Origin: Numida meleagris
Taxonomy: Eukaryota > Chordata > Aves > Galliformes > Numididae
Direction: 5' to 3'
NCBI RefSeq assembly: GCF_002078875.1
Contig: NC_034415.1
Coordinates: 19,311,975-19,375,974, forward strand
Length of the DNA: 64,000 nt
Shown here one piece after another: positions 1-12,700 of this stretch. Position numbers and translations under genes: made by a program. Numbering within the stretch: position 1 is the stretch's first letter; each line of letters starts with the position of its first letter. Below the pieces are notes generated by a model. It was not told where the DNA came from. It was given only the letters and a program-made list of their open reading frames with translations, and made no database searches.

Positions 1-1220
1 TATATTAGACTACGATTGGTTTTAAACTCCACAAGACAAGAAGCAGCCACTTTCAAAGTATTATTTTTATATCAGAGCATTGCCTGTAATCTTCAGATAT
101 GTTGGGCATCTCTTCTGCAAGGCAGTATACAAATGCAATACATTGCAAATGTGAATATCTGTCTCAAGAGTTTAGAAGAAAGTCAGTCAAGATAGGGAGT
201 AGGAAAATCTCATTGTTCTCCTCTTCCAAGCAGGAAGATGAGACATCAAGTCATACAGGTCTGGGACAGAGTCTATATTTGCATATAGATATTTATCTGC
301 AATTATAACAATGGCCCCAGCCTTTGGCAACCAGCACGAACACTTACGACACTAAAGTAAACAGTGAAAGATAAGCTATATTAAAAATAAAATCAGAAAG
401 CTACATTTACAGGATCAAATACAAAGGGCAGGGGGTGTTATACCCTGGCATCACCTATCAACAGGAACCAGAAACCAATGATCAGATGGGGGAGCACTGG
501 TAATGAGATTTTGTTCCCCTCTTCAGAGTCACAGCTGATGATGAGAATATATATATGCCATGAACATACAAAATATAGATTTATATGTACAAATATACAA
601 TAGGAAATAGTCAGTATACAAATACTTACATGTAAAAATATCTTTTTTTACTTTCCTCTTTTCATGATTTACAAAAGCATACAAAGTTTCCTATTGGTTA
701 ATGTTAAAGTAGTGTGAGTAAACCCTGTGTGTCATGTTCCACACATGATTCTTTCAAGTGTTCACAGTATTGGGTATTACAGTGTTGAATCTGACATTCC
801 AGATGTTAAAATATTCTTAGGACACATTCTAAACTTAAAGCATCCATTTAAATACAGTTTAAATAAAATTCACGGTCATACTACAAATGAATCTGCTGCA
901 TTTGAAAACTTTCTATGAGAGTAAGCTTGGAAATGCATATTTCAACTAGAGATGAGTATATTTTAAAATTCTTGAACTGCTTCTTGATGTGTAGATAATA
1001 CAAGGTGGTGAGTTCTTTCAACTCCATCTGAAGCAATGCAAGCTAAGGGAGCTTAGTATTACAAATTATCCTCAGTAGGAATAAGGACACACAGAGCAAT
1101 TTGCCATCAGATCCAGACATGCCATCACTTTCTTCAAATACCCAGCAGACAAGAATAAATGACAGGTACCATTGCTTTTGTGGTAAGAATAAATGCACTG
1201 TAGCATTCTTTATCAGCAAC

Positions 1221-1312
1221 GTGCTTTATGGACTCATATTAATCCTCACAATGCCCTTGTGAGGTAGATAGGTATTATCCCCATTTTTAAAGATGGAGAA
1301 ACTAGGAAGATA
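1221..1312 (+). repeat. MIR-like (CORE-SINE) relic
   Basis: The segment shows, in order, the signature parts of the MIR consensus: a gctttat/actcat stretch, TTAATCCTCACAA, CCCTTGTGAGGTAG, TATTATCCCCATTTTT and AGATGGAGAAACT. Collinearity over about 70 bp (1236-1305) makes chance unlikely. MIR-type elements are abundant in mammals but only sparse old relics in birds. The match is to remembered consensus and was not computed. Confidence 0.6.
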
Positions 1313-1892
1313 AATTATGATGGCTAGAAGGGAAATACTGTCCATACTGCTTTTGGATGTTGGAGCAACTCAGAGGCATAACTGGAGAAAATGGAGATGC
1401 TCACGTGACAACCTTACTCTAACCAGCTTAGGTACTGTCAGCAGGCTAGTTACACCAGCTAAAGGTCCAGCATGGGCCCTAAAAGATAGCCAAGTCCCAC
1501 ACTGCTGGAGCAAAACTGTTGGACAGCAGTTTCAAAAAGCATAAAATGCATCATCCAAGATGGTGCAGCCTGATCAGGATGGAATGAAGCTGCATTTTAT
1601 AAGGTATGAATTAATCAGGAACTTTGAGCAAGTAATATTTTCTCAAGTGAGAGCTGTGTGCAGTTCAAGAACTGTGTCTAGCTCATCTCTAATTTTAGCA
1701 CTGACCCAAGTGCTAGCATGTATCAAAGTATTTAGGTGTTTTTTAACATTCGCTCACTCACAGAAAAGACAACTAGACCTTGGAAGTCTGTATATTTCTT
1801 CATACTTCCTTTGTGGAAATTTTCTGCTAATACCACAAATGAAACTAGTTCTGCAGTACTGTTGGTACTGCAATTGAGCCACAGATACTAAT

Positions 1893-1898
1893 TTTAAT
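1893..1898 (-). terminator. Candidate polyadenylation hexamer ATTAAA
   Basis: ATTAAA on the minus strand about 335 bases after the ST6GALNAC3 stop. It is the only common-variant poly(A) hexamer I found between the stop and base 1. The downstream side has only a weak TGTG and no strong U/GU-rich tract, so real polyadenylation could lie elsewhere, including beyond the window edge. Confidence 0.2.
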
Positions 1899-2231
1899 TA
1901 ACTAAGGTGATGGACAAGTTTAAAGGACAGCCAAGTTCCCTGTGTACATCTGCACATCTGTGCAGAGATCTCATCTGTTTTTAACTACTGAAGTAAAATC
2001 CAGTTAAAGTGCATTGGATGGAGTAAAACCCTAAGAAACAACAAGCAATGTGTCTGCCTTCCACAGTTTGGTTAACTTTGCTTAAGAGCTGAACCATCAC
2101 CCACTTTGTCTTCTGGTTTTAGTTTACTGTTATCCAGGCTGAAAAAGGCCTGCCAAATGTAAGCAAAATTATTGTAAACTGACACAATTTTGTACTATTA
2201 TGCTATTAAGGGAAAGTTAAGAAAACCAGTA

Positions 2232-2418
2232 TCAAGATACCGTCCAGTTGGGATGTGTAAATATTATTGCGTGCTTCTTGGCCCATTTAGCAAATACTTT
2301 CTTTTCTGTGATAAATCTATGGCCTCCATAAGGAGCATTTTCATGCAGAAAGTATTCTTCACACTCATCTCTTCCTGGCTCGTAATAATGGTAGGGAACT
2401 TTGCGAAAGCCTTCTGAC
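2232..2418 (-). CDS. ST6GALNAC3: ST6GALNAC3 last coding exon (motifs III and VS, C-terminus)
   Basis: This exon encodes the C-terminal 61 residues of a Golgi type II membrane alpha-2,6-sialyltransferase. The ST6GalNAc-III family transfers sialic acid from CMP-Neu5Ac to GalNAc in NeuAc-alpha-2,3-Gal-GalNAc chains of glycolipids and glycoproteins. Read directly: acceptor tttccctag ends at 2419; the exon starts with the third base of a split codon, then SEGFRKVPYHYYEP; stop TGA is at 2234-2232. Motif III is VPYHYYEP (His codon 2390-2388). Motif VS is HRFITE (His 2321-2319, Glu 2306-2304), matching HxxxxE. A potential N-glycosylation sequon NWT lies five residues from the end. The C-terminal stretch KWAKKHAIIFTHPNWTVS, as I recall the family, fits subtype III better than subtypes 4, 5 or 6. 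That subtype choice is from memory of the family, not a search. The first 63 bp of the open frame upstream are intron. Confidence 0.93.
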
Positions 2419-3994
2419 CTAGGGAAAGAAAAGACAGACTTAAGAATTATTTCCAAGAAGGACATTAATATATACTGCAACTGAATTCACTGAAATCCTT
2501 TCCATGTATTGGCACTTCAGCTCCTTTTCTAAATTGCGTGAGGGCCTTAGTTTGTATGAATTGGCATAGTTTGTATGAATTGTGCTCTAGAAAAGGAATC
2601 TAAGTGTATCTCAAAGCATATGCTGGTCTTATCAGTCAGCATGAAGCTGAGGGGCCAGCTCTCACAGGTGCTGCATGTTTAGTTTGGCCCTGAGGAACTA
2701 TTAGTCCATAAAGCTCCATTGCTGAGGAAAGTGTACTTATTGAGTGGACCAAAATCTTGAAACTGGTCCTTGGACTTGAATGAGGTAGTTAGAATTACCT
2801 GCATTCCAAGCAGGTGATGCAGGCAGAATTGCAGCTTTAAGGAAACCCATCCTTATCTGCTGTCAACAGACTTAACTGTTATCCATGCCGTTAACTGGTT
2901 TTACATCATGGCTAGGCAATGACAGCTCTGCTGAACTCTGTGAGGACAACTTTAGTTCTGTCACTCCTCATCTCAGGGCACCTAGTGTGTTTTCATAAAC
3001 AAAGAACAACATATGTTCGTTCCATCTGGATGACTCAATCAGTGGGATCTGCAAATTCTAAAAAGTCTCTCTCTACACTTATGATATCCTAATTAAACAG
3101 CTGTGACTCAAATGCCTTTTCTGGGGGCTGGTCTGCTGGAATGACTGCCACACTGGAGTGCTGCAGAATATGAAGTAAGGGTCTGCATGACCCTAGTCTA
3201 GGAGCTAGGGACCCTCTGCGCTAGTTACATGCAGGATATGAACAAGCTTGGGTACAGAAAAATAGACTTGGATTAACATCATTTATTGTTTATGATATTT
3301 CCTGCTTTTGTGAATGAGGAATTGTTTCGTTTTATATTTGCTGCCTTATACTGTAGATTCAAGCATTTAACTTGGGCTTTTAAAAATAGTGTTTATAGTT
3401 ATATTTCTGACAATAGAATTAATCCATTGTCACTGTAAGGTCACTTAGAGTAGTTGGTTGGAATTTATGTCAGTTTACTGTGATAAAGCTTGCAGGACTT
3501 GTTTTATTATCTAATTAGAAACCCCCTACTACTCCAAACAAGCCATATATAAACTAGAAAGTTCATGTAGGTTGCTCAATGGTGGTAAAATGTAATTTCA
3601 GGTAACTATCCAGGGTAATCAGTTTCTTTCACTTCCAGGTGTAGTTGGCATACAGAGAACTAATATATTAGTATTTCTTCTATAGCAGTAAACATTTTGT
3701 CAAAATAGCAACATACTTTGTTTCTAGCTAATTCAGAAAGTGCAAAAGATCTTTGATTAAAAATAGTGCCTTCTGACATCTGATGTTAGGTTTTGTAAAT
3801 GTTTTTATTTTATCAACAGCAAATGCCATATCAGTACTAAGTATGCTGACAATATAGTGTCACATCAATGCAAAACACTGGGAAATGGCTGCCTGATCCT
3901 TTTTTTTTTTGATTTATGATGTTAAAATCAATTGCGAAATTTTGACAAGACATCAGCATTGTAGATGCATGAAAATAATTTCCTGTGATCTTAC
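2419..3994 (-). other. ST6GALNAC3: Last coding intron of ST6GALNAC3
   Basis: A 1,576-bp GT-AG intron on the minus strand, starting gtaag at 3994 and ending tttctttccctag at 2419. Inside it are a 16-bp direct repeat near the 3' end (2548-2582) and an 11-base T run near 3900-3910. I see no other gene, RNA or transposon in it. Confidence 0.88.
2548..2582. repeat. 16-bp direct repeat, period 19
   Basis: TAGTTTGTATGAATTG occurs at 2548-2563 and again, unchanged, at 2567-2582, with three bases between. It is a small local duplication within the last intron, about 130 bp from the splice acceptor. Confidence 0.9.
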
Positions 3995-4102
3995 TTGCAG
4001 TAGGTGTCATTTATCATCCCATAGACGTGAATTCCATAGCAGGCATCCATAGCCAAAATTAAGGTAAACCAACCCGTACTGAGATATGAACCTGACTGGA
4101 CT
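3995..4102 (-). CDS. ST6GALNAC3: ST6GALNAC3 penultimate exon (sialylmotif S)
   Basis: The 108-bp exon reads VQSGSYLSTGWFTLILAMDA then CYGIHVYGMINDTYC, which is sialylmotif S of the ST6GalNAc family. In sialyltransferases this motif contributes to donor and acceptor binding, and its cysteine (here DACYG) pairs with one in motif L. A sequon NDT is present. The donor is TGCAA|gtaag with the exon ending at 3995. The acceptor is tttttacag with the exon starting at 4102. The final AA joins the first G of the next exon to give AAG (Lys), so the intron is phase 2 and the join stays in frame. A second AG directly follows the chosen acceptor (4102-4101); using it would start the exon at 4100 and shift frame by two bases. 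The first AG was chosen because it follows the pyrimidine tract. The preceding exon, needed to prove the phase, is not in the window. Confidence 0.92.
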
Positions 4103-5340
4103 CTGTAAAAATACAACATACAGAAAATAAATTGCAATGAGAAATTACCAACACTTTATCAAAGGAATGTAATCTATTACTTGGGACAAAAGACATTAAG
4201 CAACTTGACAATCTGTCAAAACTATACAATTATTTTGAATTATTTATAGATACACTCTCATTCTTGCCAGCTTGAGGCCTCAAGCTATTGTCCACAGAAA
4301 AAAAACTACAAAGTTAAACATCTGAAGTCAAACAATGCATCTCCCATAAGACAGAGACTTATTTATTTGTACATCCAAAAGATAACAATTACTAGAGTGT
4401 GTAAAATAAGATTACACTCACCAGAAAGCAAACTACTGGCAGAGTACAAGCTGCATGTATGTGGGTATTCACATTTGCTGTCTTCCACAAGCAAAATTTT
4501 ACATCCTCTGCCTGAAAATTCACACAGAGACTAACCTTTAAGGCCGTTTTGGTGGAAAACTGTCTAACGCAATGCTTTGAAAAACAAAACTTTTTGCCCA
4601 TCCCTTTACACAAGCCTGTGCTATCATTCTTTAAGACAACGAGGCAAAGAGAAAAGCACAAGAGAACACTGCCCAAATTGATAACCTTTGCAAATAACCA
4701 GTTCCACTGAATCAGTCCAGAAGTATTACCTGCATGAGTAAGAACAAATGACATTCAAGGATTTGACTCAGATATTGGCTATGTAAGCAAATGTATGCAT
4801 CGTTAATTACAGACCAAATTTGTTAACTGTACTCACACAAGTGTTACCAATGGTGGACAGGGAGTCAACAAAAGTACACATGCAATCCGAGCAAGCAATA
4901 CATACTGCTTTAAAAACCTCATAAGTCATAGGAACTCACTTAGCACTCAGTGCTTACAAGCTGGTTGAAATTCTGCTTTACACACGTATGGCTTTCACTT
5001 TGATTGAAATCAATGAAAATCACTATCCTGAAATTATAAATAACATGTCCAATTTCCAAGAAGTCATAGCCCTAGCTTCAATTCATAAGTTTGAGAGAGC
5101 TTGCTATGAGTGAGAGAAGGGGATAATTTAGCTTTATGTCATATCTTTCAGCTTTTAGTTCTGGGTACAGCAGGGAGCAGTCTGTTCTCCATCGTAAGTT
5201 AAAGTAACCTGAGGTTTGTACTCAGTTAAGTTTGGCTGCAAAAGAACTCCCATGTAGGCCTATGTGCAAGTCAGCTTTTCCCATCAACAGTATCTTCTGA
5301 AAACATTATCATCCTGGTGTAGGAATAAAGATTTCATTTG

Positions 5341-5374
5341 AAATATATATACATATTTATATATATATCATATA
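5341..5374. repeat. AT-rich simple repeat
   Basis: Mostly alternating A and T with a few interruptions; a degenerate AT microsatellite. Confidence 0.8.
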
Positions 5375-8300
5375 GCAACTCATCCAACCTATAAAATCTA
5401 GCTTTTCTGTGAGACAGAAGAACCAGCTTCAGGTGCTTCTCCCCCATTCAGAGCATGGACATACCATGGTAACCTCCAGGTAAATCTGTCAATCAGTGGC
5501 TTTTGGCTCAGATTCTCTGTTACTTCCTTGCTCTTTCTTGTTGCAGTCTGACAAAATACTAAGAAGATAGGTAGAAGAGTATATGTACAACCTTTATAAT
5601 GACATTTACCTGACACATATGAGAATGAGATTCAAATTCCTGCTCTGATGAATGCTTAGTGTTATGGAAATCAGATAGACTCCAAGAGCTTTACATTCCT
5701 AAAGAAACTCTAGCTCTTCAAACAAATATTATTATTTCAGTGAAAAACAACTATCTTAACTCTTGGGAAGTTCTTCTGTCCACAGGAAGACTTAAAGGAC
5801 TCTGGGCTGCATCTTCCATTCCTTGTCCATGTCTAGCATCCCTCACAGCTTCAACAGAGTGAACTTCTATCCTTACTCCTCCCGAAAATTCTTTTTCCTT
5901 GTGGAAGCTCCTCTGTTGAGCTGACTTTATTGAGTGAAGGACTATTGTGGAAGCAAGAAATAGAGGGTTAAATTAGTGCTGAAAAATGACCAGTGGGAAT
6001 AGAAGGCAGAGTATTAAATATTCATTTTTCCTTAGGTGGAGACCAATTGTAATTGTATTTCTTTACTTGACATCGTATAGCCACAAAACTGTACATTTGT
6101 TTGTCTGTTCCTTTAGGATCTCCATTTCTTCAAACAGAATGTTTCTCAAAGAGAATTCCGAACCCATTTCATGTTATTTCAGAGTAGCATCCTGCCATGA
6201 TAAAAAGCTGCACTGCTTCTCAGTTGCTTCCTGCTCTTGCACCAGAACACTATCCTTGAACTTTTAAAGCCATTTAAAATCATAATAACCATTTAGAAAA
6301 CACTATGACGATCGGGATCCTTCCAATAATGGATGTTTATTGGAGAATACTATATTGACAATAACATCTAAAATTTGCTACGCTCAGGAGAAAAAAAGAA
6401 TTTTAAAAAAGAATTAATCAATATTTCATGTCCTGTTTTAACATCATTGAACCTTAGTCCTCTCATCTATATACTACAGTGGCAGAATAAATAAAAACAG
6501 CAGAGTGAGTTTCTAGATACCTTCCCTGGGAGATGAAGTACATGACAGAATATAGATTATGTGTTTTAAAACAAAGCACTTATATTCCTCTCATTTTTTT
6601 CCTCTGAAGATACATAGGAATATGAGGGAATACACTTAAGCAGTGGGGACTCTGGATGATTTGGTAACACCGTAGAATTCAATCTGATACTGTAAACGGA
6701 CTTTCAAAATTCCAATGAAAGCAATATTAGAAGTGTGAAAACAATTTTAGCTGTCCCTAAAAAGTCATAAATCTCAGAATACCTTTTAAAATATCATCCC
6801 ATAAAATTGTAGTGCAAAGCAATGTCTCAGCCATGCATGCAATTTCTTTCTCTACAGGAGAGTTTTACATGGTTTTTTTTGGCCAGGGCTTTTTGAGTCC
6901 TGTGTGAAAGAGTTCCTCTTGTAATTGCATTGAAATTTCAAATTTTACTTTTACACTAGAAGTAAAAGAATCCTCCAGTTATACATAGCATCTATGTTAC
7001 TGCACAAATCTGAAGGTAAAAGAACATTCATCTCCAAATAGGGAAAATAAGAGTTCTCTAAGCATCATCTGTAGAAGTACAAAAAAATAGCATAGGCTAA
7101 TCTACTGTGATATATGTATGTGCAGCAAATCCAAAGTTCTTCCCTATGGCTCAGAGTGACTTTTTCTTATACGGTAAAATTGATGGGGCACCAGATCTAG
7201 GCAAGAAATTGTCTCAACAGCTGAAGAGAAAATAATGCACTATTTTTCAAAAAATGCATTTAAAAAGAGGATGATTTTGCTTTCGAGATATGATTTACAG
7301 CTGGGTGCAGCAAGAAAAAGGCAATGCTCACAAAAAGTTACTTTGTCTGTTTCTCCTGAGAAGGAAAGTTTACTTCGCATACTTCCTACATGATAAGGAT
7401 TCTTAAAGAAATGTTCATTATTGGGACGTAATTCATTCTGCTAAATATCATCCAGCATATGTTTAAGATTAAACAACTGAAAAGACCAATTAAATCAATT
7501 TAATTAAGATGCTTAAAACAAAGTTTATGCTTCTCTATGTTGCTTTTAGTGAAGGTTTAACTGTTTAACATTATTTTATCTCATAATATAAAAGTAAGTG
7601 CCAAGATCACTAGTTATTTGCAAACTGCAAAACATATAATTTGCACTTTTCTCTGTAGTTTCTTACAACATGTTAAGAAGACTTTTCTTCCGCATTTTAG
7701 AAGAAAATGGTAAAAATATATGTAGGATTACTAGATTTGTCATGTGTGATACATAAACATTTAATTAAAAATAATTTTCAGTATAGGCAATTAGACAGAA
7801 TTCTTTTGCCTTAGCTTACCAATATTCTACAAAAAGCATTTGAAATTCATATAAAGAAGATGGAGTACAGAATGCCTCATAAAAATACTGCAGACTGAAA
7901 TTCATCTTGACATCTATAACCACGCTTTGATGTAGGATAAATGAAGGAAAAACTGGTTCCTTTTTTCATCAGAAGAAAATGAAGGCATATTTTTTTAATG
8001 ATCAAGTGCACGTGAGTTCAAATTGGGTAAAATTTTTGCTGTCACTTGAGTTCTGATTTTACCATAAGATTCCAAGAGGCTATTTTCTTTATTCGGTTGT
8101 TCCAGCCTTTTATGTGGACAATCAATTCTAGCTCTATGGTTCAGTGGATTGTAATTTCCAGTGAAGAGTTTTGTGTTAAAATTTAAAATTGAAAAAAATG
8201 TTTGTTGAGGTGGAGACAATCAGTAGACAAGTAATTTCATGTCAATCTGATTCCAGAAAATTATTTAGGAGCTTATTTTTTATCCTTTCCTTGGAGAAAT

Positions 8301-9676
8301 CAAAGAGCGCAGAAGGTCAGCTGAGAGTGTTAATTAAGGGGAAAATCTAAGAAATTTAGGACTTCAAGAAGCTATTAAGTAGCAGTCAAAAGTATTAACT
8401 AGACAGGCTTTTCGCCTCGTTTCAAAATATTGCAGTAATATGGAATTCAACAATGACAGATTGAAATGACAAGATTCTCCAGGCCAATTAGTTGATGAAA
8501 ACACATCTTTTCATAAGTGCTGTTTATAGACTCGAATCCTCAGTTGACCCGCCTACCAAAACTACTGAATCGTCAGCAGTTTTATTTGTAGCAGCTTGTC
8601 AGGCCCTGGATTAGTAAATAAATAAAGGTATTAGTCTAACTGAAGAGTCCTGTAATGCAATCAGTAGAAGCTTAATAACTTGAGAGGTCCTTCAGCACCC
8701 TTAAAGATTTGTAGAAAATGGTTTAAAATAAATAGAAATATTTTAAGTAACTGAGTCTATTTTTCTTTAAAAGCTGTTCAGGAAGATATGGCTCCGGTAC
8801 TTCTGGATTTGTTCCTGCATGGCATCAAGATCCCTTTAAATTTCTGGGAGGGGTGGGCATACTCTGGCTGTGAGGGCACTGCCACTCAGGGTGAGTGACC
8901 CTCAGGAGTGAGGGGGAAAGTGTGGTCCCCCTCTGTCCTTCCCTGTTGAAGACTTCCAGCTCTTTTTCTCTGAGGGTGACATTAGGTTTGTGAATAACAG
9001 TTATGTTTCCTTACAACTAAAAACAATGCAAAAGAGTTATCTACTAGCACAAACTGGTGATCCATTGCACAATTCTATGCTAACCAAATAAATGCTGCCA
9101 TTGTAATTATCTTGACTGATATTTGGTTTTTTTTCGTTTGTTTTGTTGGTTTTGTTTGTTTTCTGAAGAAGGAGCTCTGAATGTAACTGCTGAACAAGTC
9201 TTCTTTGCCAAATTAAACATCCGTGCTCCCCAAATCACAGATTTGGTCTATGTCTGTTTCTTCATAGCAAGAGTGGATTTGTACGTAACCAATTAGAATG
9301 AGCTAACAGACAAAATGCCCCCACCTCGGAGAGAACAGCAAGGTTCATTTTCTGTGCACCTCTCCTTGGAGAAGCATATATACTTCTCATGCCAGAAAGC
9401 TGTTAGAAAGGAAACAAATCTGGTACAGGAGAAGGCTAAGACTCTAAATGCTGAGAAGCATTAGCAATTGCCTAGATTTAATTCTGTTTTCTGTATGACT
9501 CGGTTCTTTGTTGCTAATAATTTCATTATATACATTCCGCAGAAAAAATAGCACAAGAAGAGCAATGAGCCAGACGCCAGCACAGAGAATTGATTTCACT
9601 TGGTAAAAATGGTTGCTGTTTCTGCATTACAAAGATACCTGTTAGGCAGTTGTTTATCATAATTATTCATTCTTCT

Positions 9677-9702
9677 GCATGTGTGTGTGTGCACGCATGT
9701 GT
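9677..9702. repeat. GT microsatellite within an alternating purine-pyrimidine tract
   Basis: A run of GT units followed by GCACGCATGTGT. All 26 bases alternate purine and pyrimidine, which favours Z-DNA under negative supercoiling. Confidence 0.85.
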
Positions 9703-12700
9703 TTGCTTTGCATTCCTAACGACACAGGACATCTAATAATAAACACCCCTGCCCCTCAAGCAGTGAGCAGGCTGTCTCACACGTTCAAAGGCCCACATGG
9801 TGCTTCAGGTCATTCTGAAAAGTGAAACATTTATATGTGGACAGATGTTTTATTATCCATTGTGTATGGTTTCATGCAAAGCTTAAACAAGTGGAATGCA
9901 TTATGAACAGCACAGACCACATTCCAGATTCAGATAGTGACTATGCCCAACATGATGTACCTGGGAGTAGAAATATGATGCCCACCTGCATGCCCAAAGT
10001 CTGGGCAGACCATCCTTACATCCTTACAGTAAATCCTGAAAATAAACTGCAGTCAGGTTGCATACTGTCCAGTCGAACTGCAGAAAATACAAATCTTCTA
10101 TCTATATTCATATTGAACTAGTGGAACATAGAGGAAGAGGGCAAGAGTCCATCTCAGTAGAATTTGCTACAAGTACACATGAAAAGGCGACTCCTGGGTC
10201 ACAAACCAGCCCAGGAGAATTGAAAAAGAGATGTAAAAATTAAGTCCAATGTCAAAATGGCCTTGAAAAAAAGACAGAAGGGATGCTGCTGAATTAGAAT
10301 TAGAATTAAGGAGGAATCTGTTACTGCAATGACTGAAATCCAGACAGCATCTGCTTTGGCAAGTGACTTATGCATATCATTCTCATCTTTGTGCTGTAAT
10401 AATTTTTTCCTTTCCTCTCTTTCTCTGCTCTACTCAATATACTCATGGAATACTCAATATAAACCTGGAACAAAGGAGGAAGAAAAAAAAAGTCAACTTA
10501 AAGAAATTGACTTCTGCTGCTCAGGCTTCTGTATTTTCCTTATTTCTGATTTCTTGACCTGACTTTTATGCATCTCAGCTCAGTTGTGAACTCAAGCAGC
10601 AAAAGAAAGAAGTTATTTCATCCAGGCAGAGAGGGCTCCTTCAGCCTGTGCTGCTAAGCTCAGAAGAGAAAAGGAGAATTCCTGTTTATCAGTAACAACT
10701 ATGGAGGTCTAGGTAGCTGCGAAGTGCACAGGAAAGAAACTAGACTAATGAACTAGTCTAGAAACTAGATTAATGTCTTTCATCCAATATATATGTACTA
10801 TTTTCAAGCTGATTCTTGTACAGGAAAGCCTGTGCTAGTCTCCTCATGTTGAGTGGCATTCCCTGTAGAGAACAAGAATTGCTAACTAAATTTCTTATAG
10901 CTGTTGAGCTCAGCTTATACTTACTCTTCAGACACAAATTGTGATCCTGGTGCAGACCACTTAAGGAGCAGTAAGCTACACTCTGAGACCCAACAAGATA
11001 CTATTTTTTGTACAAACAGACCTCAATTTTCTTTTCTTCCCCACTCTCATCCCTCATCCTCCCATTTCCAGAAATACTTATTACCTTGATTTCTTTTGGA
11101 CCCTTTTCTTCATTTCCATTTTAGAAGTAGAAACTGTGGTGTGAGGCACAGCTGATGCCATTTCACGTGCTCAAGCTATTAGTAAAAGATGTCTTTTGAA
11201 AGTGCCCTGCTTGCAGCTGCCACCTGGGATCAGAAGTCAAGCTGCTCATGCGTGATTACCAGTAACCTAGGCCCAGAGGTGGTGTATGGTGCAGAAAGAG
11301 AAATTGAAGTGCATGGCTCTGCATATCTCCATTAGCACTTGTATTTAGTTGACAAGCAAATAGATGCCTAAATCAGAAGGGATCCACATGTTAGGTGTCA
11401 CTGAAAAATTGATCAGTAATTTAAAAAAAAATTTTTTTTTTATCATACTAATAACCATCACAACTACACAATTAAATCTGTAAAGACAGGAAGCTGACTG
11501 GAAGCTAAATTCACATCTGCATATTTGAGGTCCAAGCTGCTGGCATCTTTATACAGTCGTTTTTCTCTTTGGAAATCACCTGAGTAAAATTCACTCCACT
11601 CTGAAGTCATCAGGAAACGCAGCTCTTCTGTCCTGTGCCAGTTTAGGGCTTGCTCTACAGTACAATTAGTTATGCTTGCAGGGATTGAAGCAAATGGGAT
11701 GTAGTGCCAAATTCCCTTCACAATACTCAATCATGCAAGTTAGTTGTGGCACCACAGTTTACTCCTGTCCCACTGTTCTTCACTTTCCATTGGTTTGGTC
11801 AAAGCTTTCCTGCAAAAGAGCACATCTCTGATGACTGGTGGCACAGGAATTCACGGCTGAAGCCTTGGCATTGGTTTCATGACTTCTGTAGGGCAGCTTT
11901 ATTCATTCTTCTCTTCATCAGTAACCCACAGCCAGTTTGGTGAGTGCTGGTTTAGCGTTTTCCCATCATACTAAATGGAGCAGAGAAGGATTTAAATTTT
12001 CATTCTTTGTAACTAAAAATGAACCAAAACTCAAAAGTGTGTCAAGTGGAAAAAAAAAAACAACCCACAACACTGACTTTTTCCTGCATCTACATTTAAA
12101 TCAACACTTGCTGTCTTGAGTCTGCACATTTTTCTCCAGGGAGGATGTAAACTAAACAGAGCTGCAGTTAATCCAGGATCCCCGAAGAGAATTAATTAGA
12201 CAGGCTTTCCCACCCTTTTCTTTTGGTATTAAAGGACACTTACTACTCCTAGCTGCATATTTTAGTGAAATCTATTGTAGGTGAACACAGAAGAAATTTC
12301 TCGATTAGCTCTTATCTTGTCAAGACAAGAAACTGAAGGGAGTTCCTCTAACCTTGGCTGAAAGTAGCATGCATTTTTCATAAAAACAACTTCTATTAGT
12401 TTTTCTTTATTGAAAGCAAAAAGTAAGAGACAACTTACTAAAGGTGCACATTGTAAGTCTGTGACATTGGGATGGGAACAGAGGCTATTATAAAGGTATT
12501 TTTTAATTGCTATGGTGAAAATGAAAGAAGAGCTAGCACAAGACCATACCCTAACTCTGTTCATTCAAGAGAGGAAGACACTGCACCCAGTGGCAAGCTG
12601 ACAGAAACCACACTGATTCATATCAACTAATATCCTTCTGAATATTCTATAGTCTGCAGCCACCCTGTTAATTCAACCACTACCTCTTTGATGTCAACAT

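Larger units (their letters stand above)
1..2231 (-). other. ST6GALNAC3 3' UTR and/or downstream flank
   Basis: This lies directly 3' of the TGA stop on the gene strand. How much is transcribed cannot be told from sequence. No canonical AATAAA was seen on the minus strand; the best candidate is an ATTAAA at 1893-1898. The stretch 545-645 is strongly AT-rich. A MIR-like relic sits at 1221-1312. The short open frames here have no recognisable homology. Confidence 0.6.

Noticed and set aside
4392..4754. 120-codon minus-strand frame just upstream of the motif S exon
   Set aside because: It looks like translated AT-rich intron: no L motif, no sialyltransferase similarity and no splice-consistent boundaries. 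It cannot be the preceding exon.
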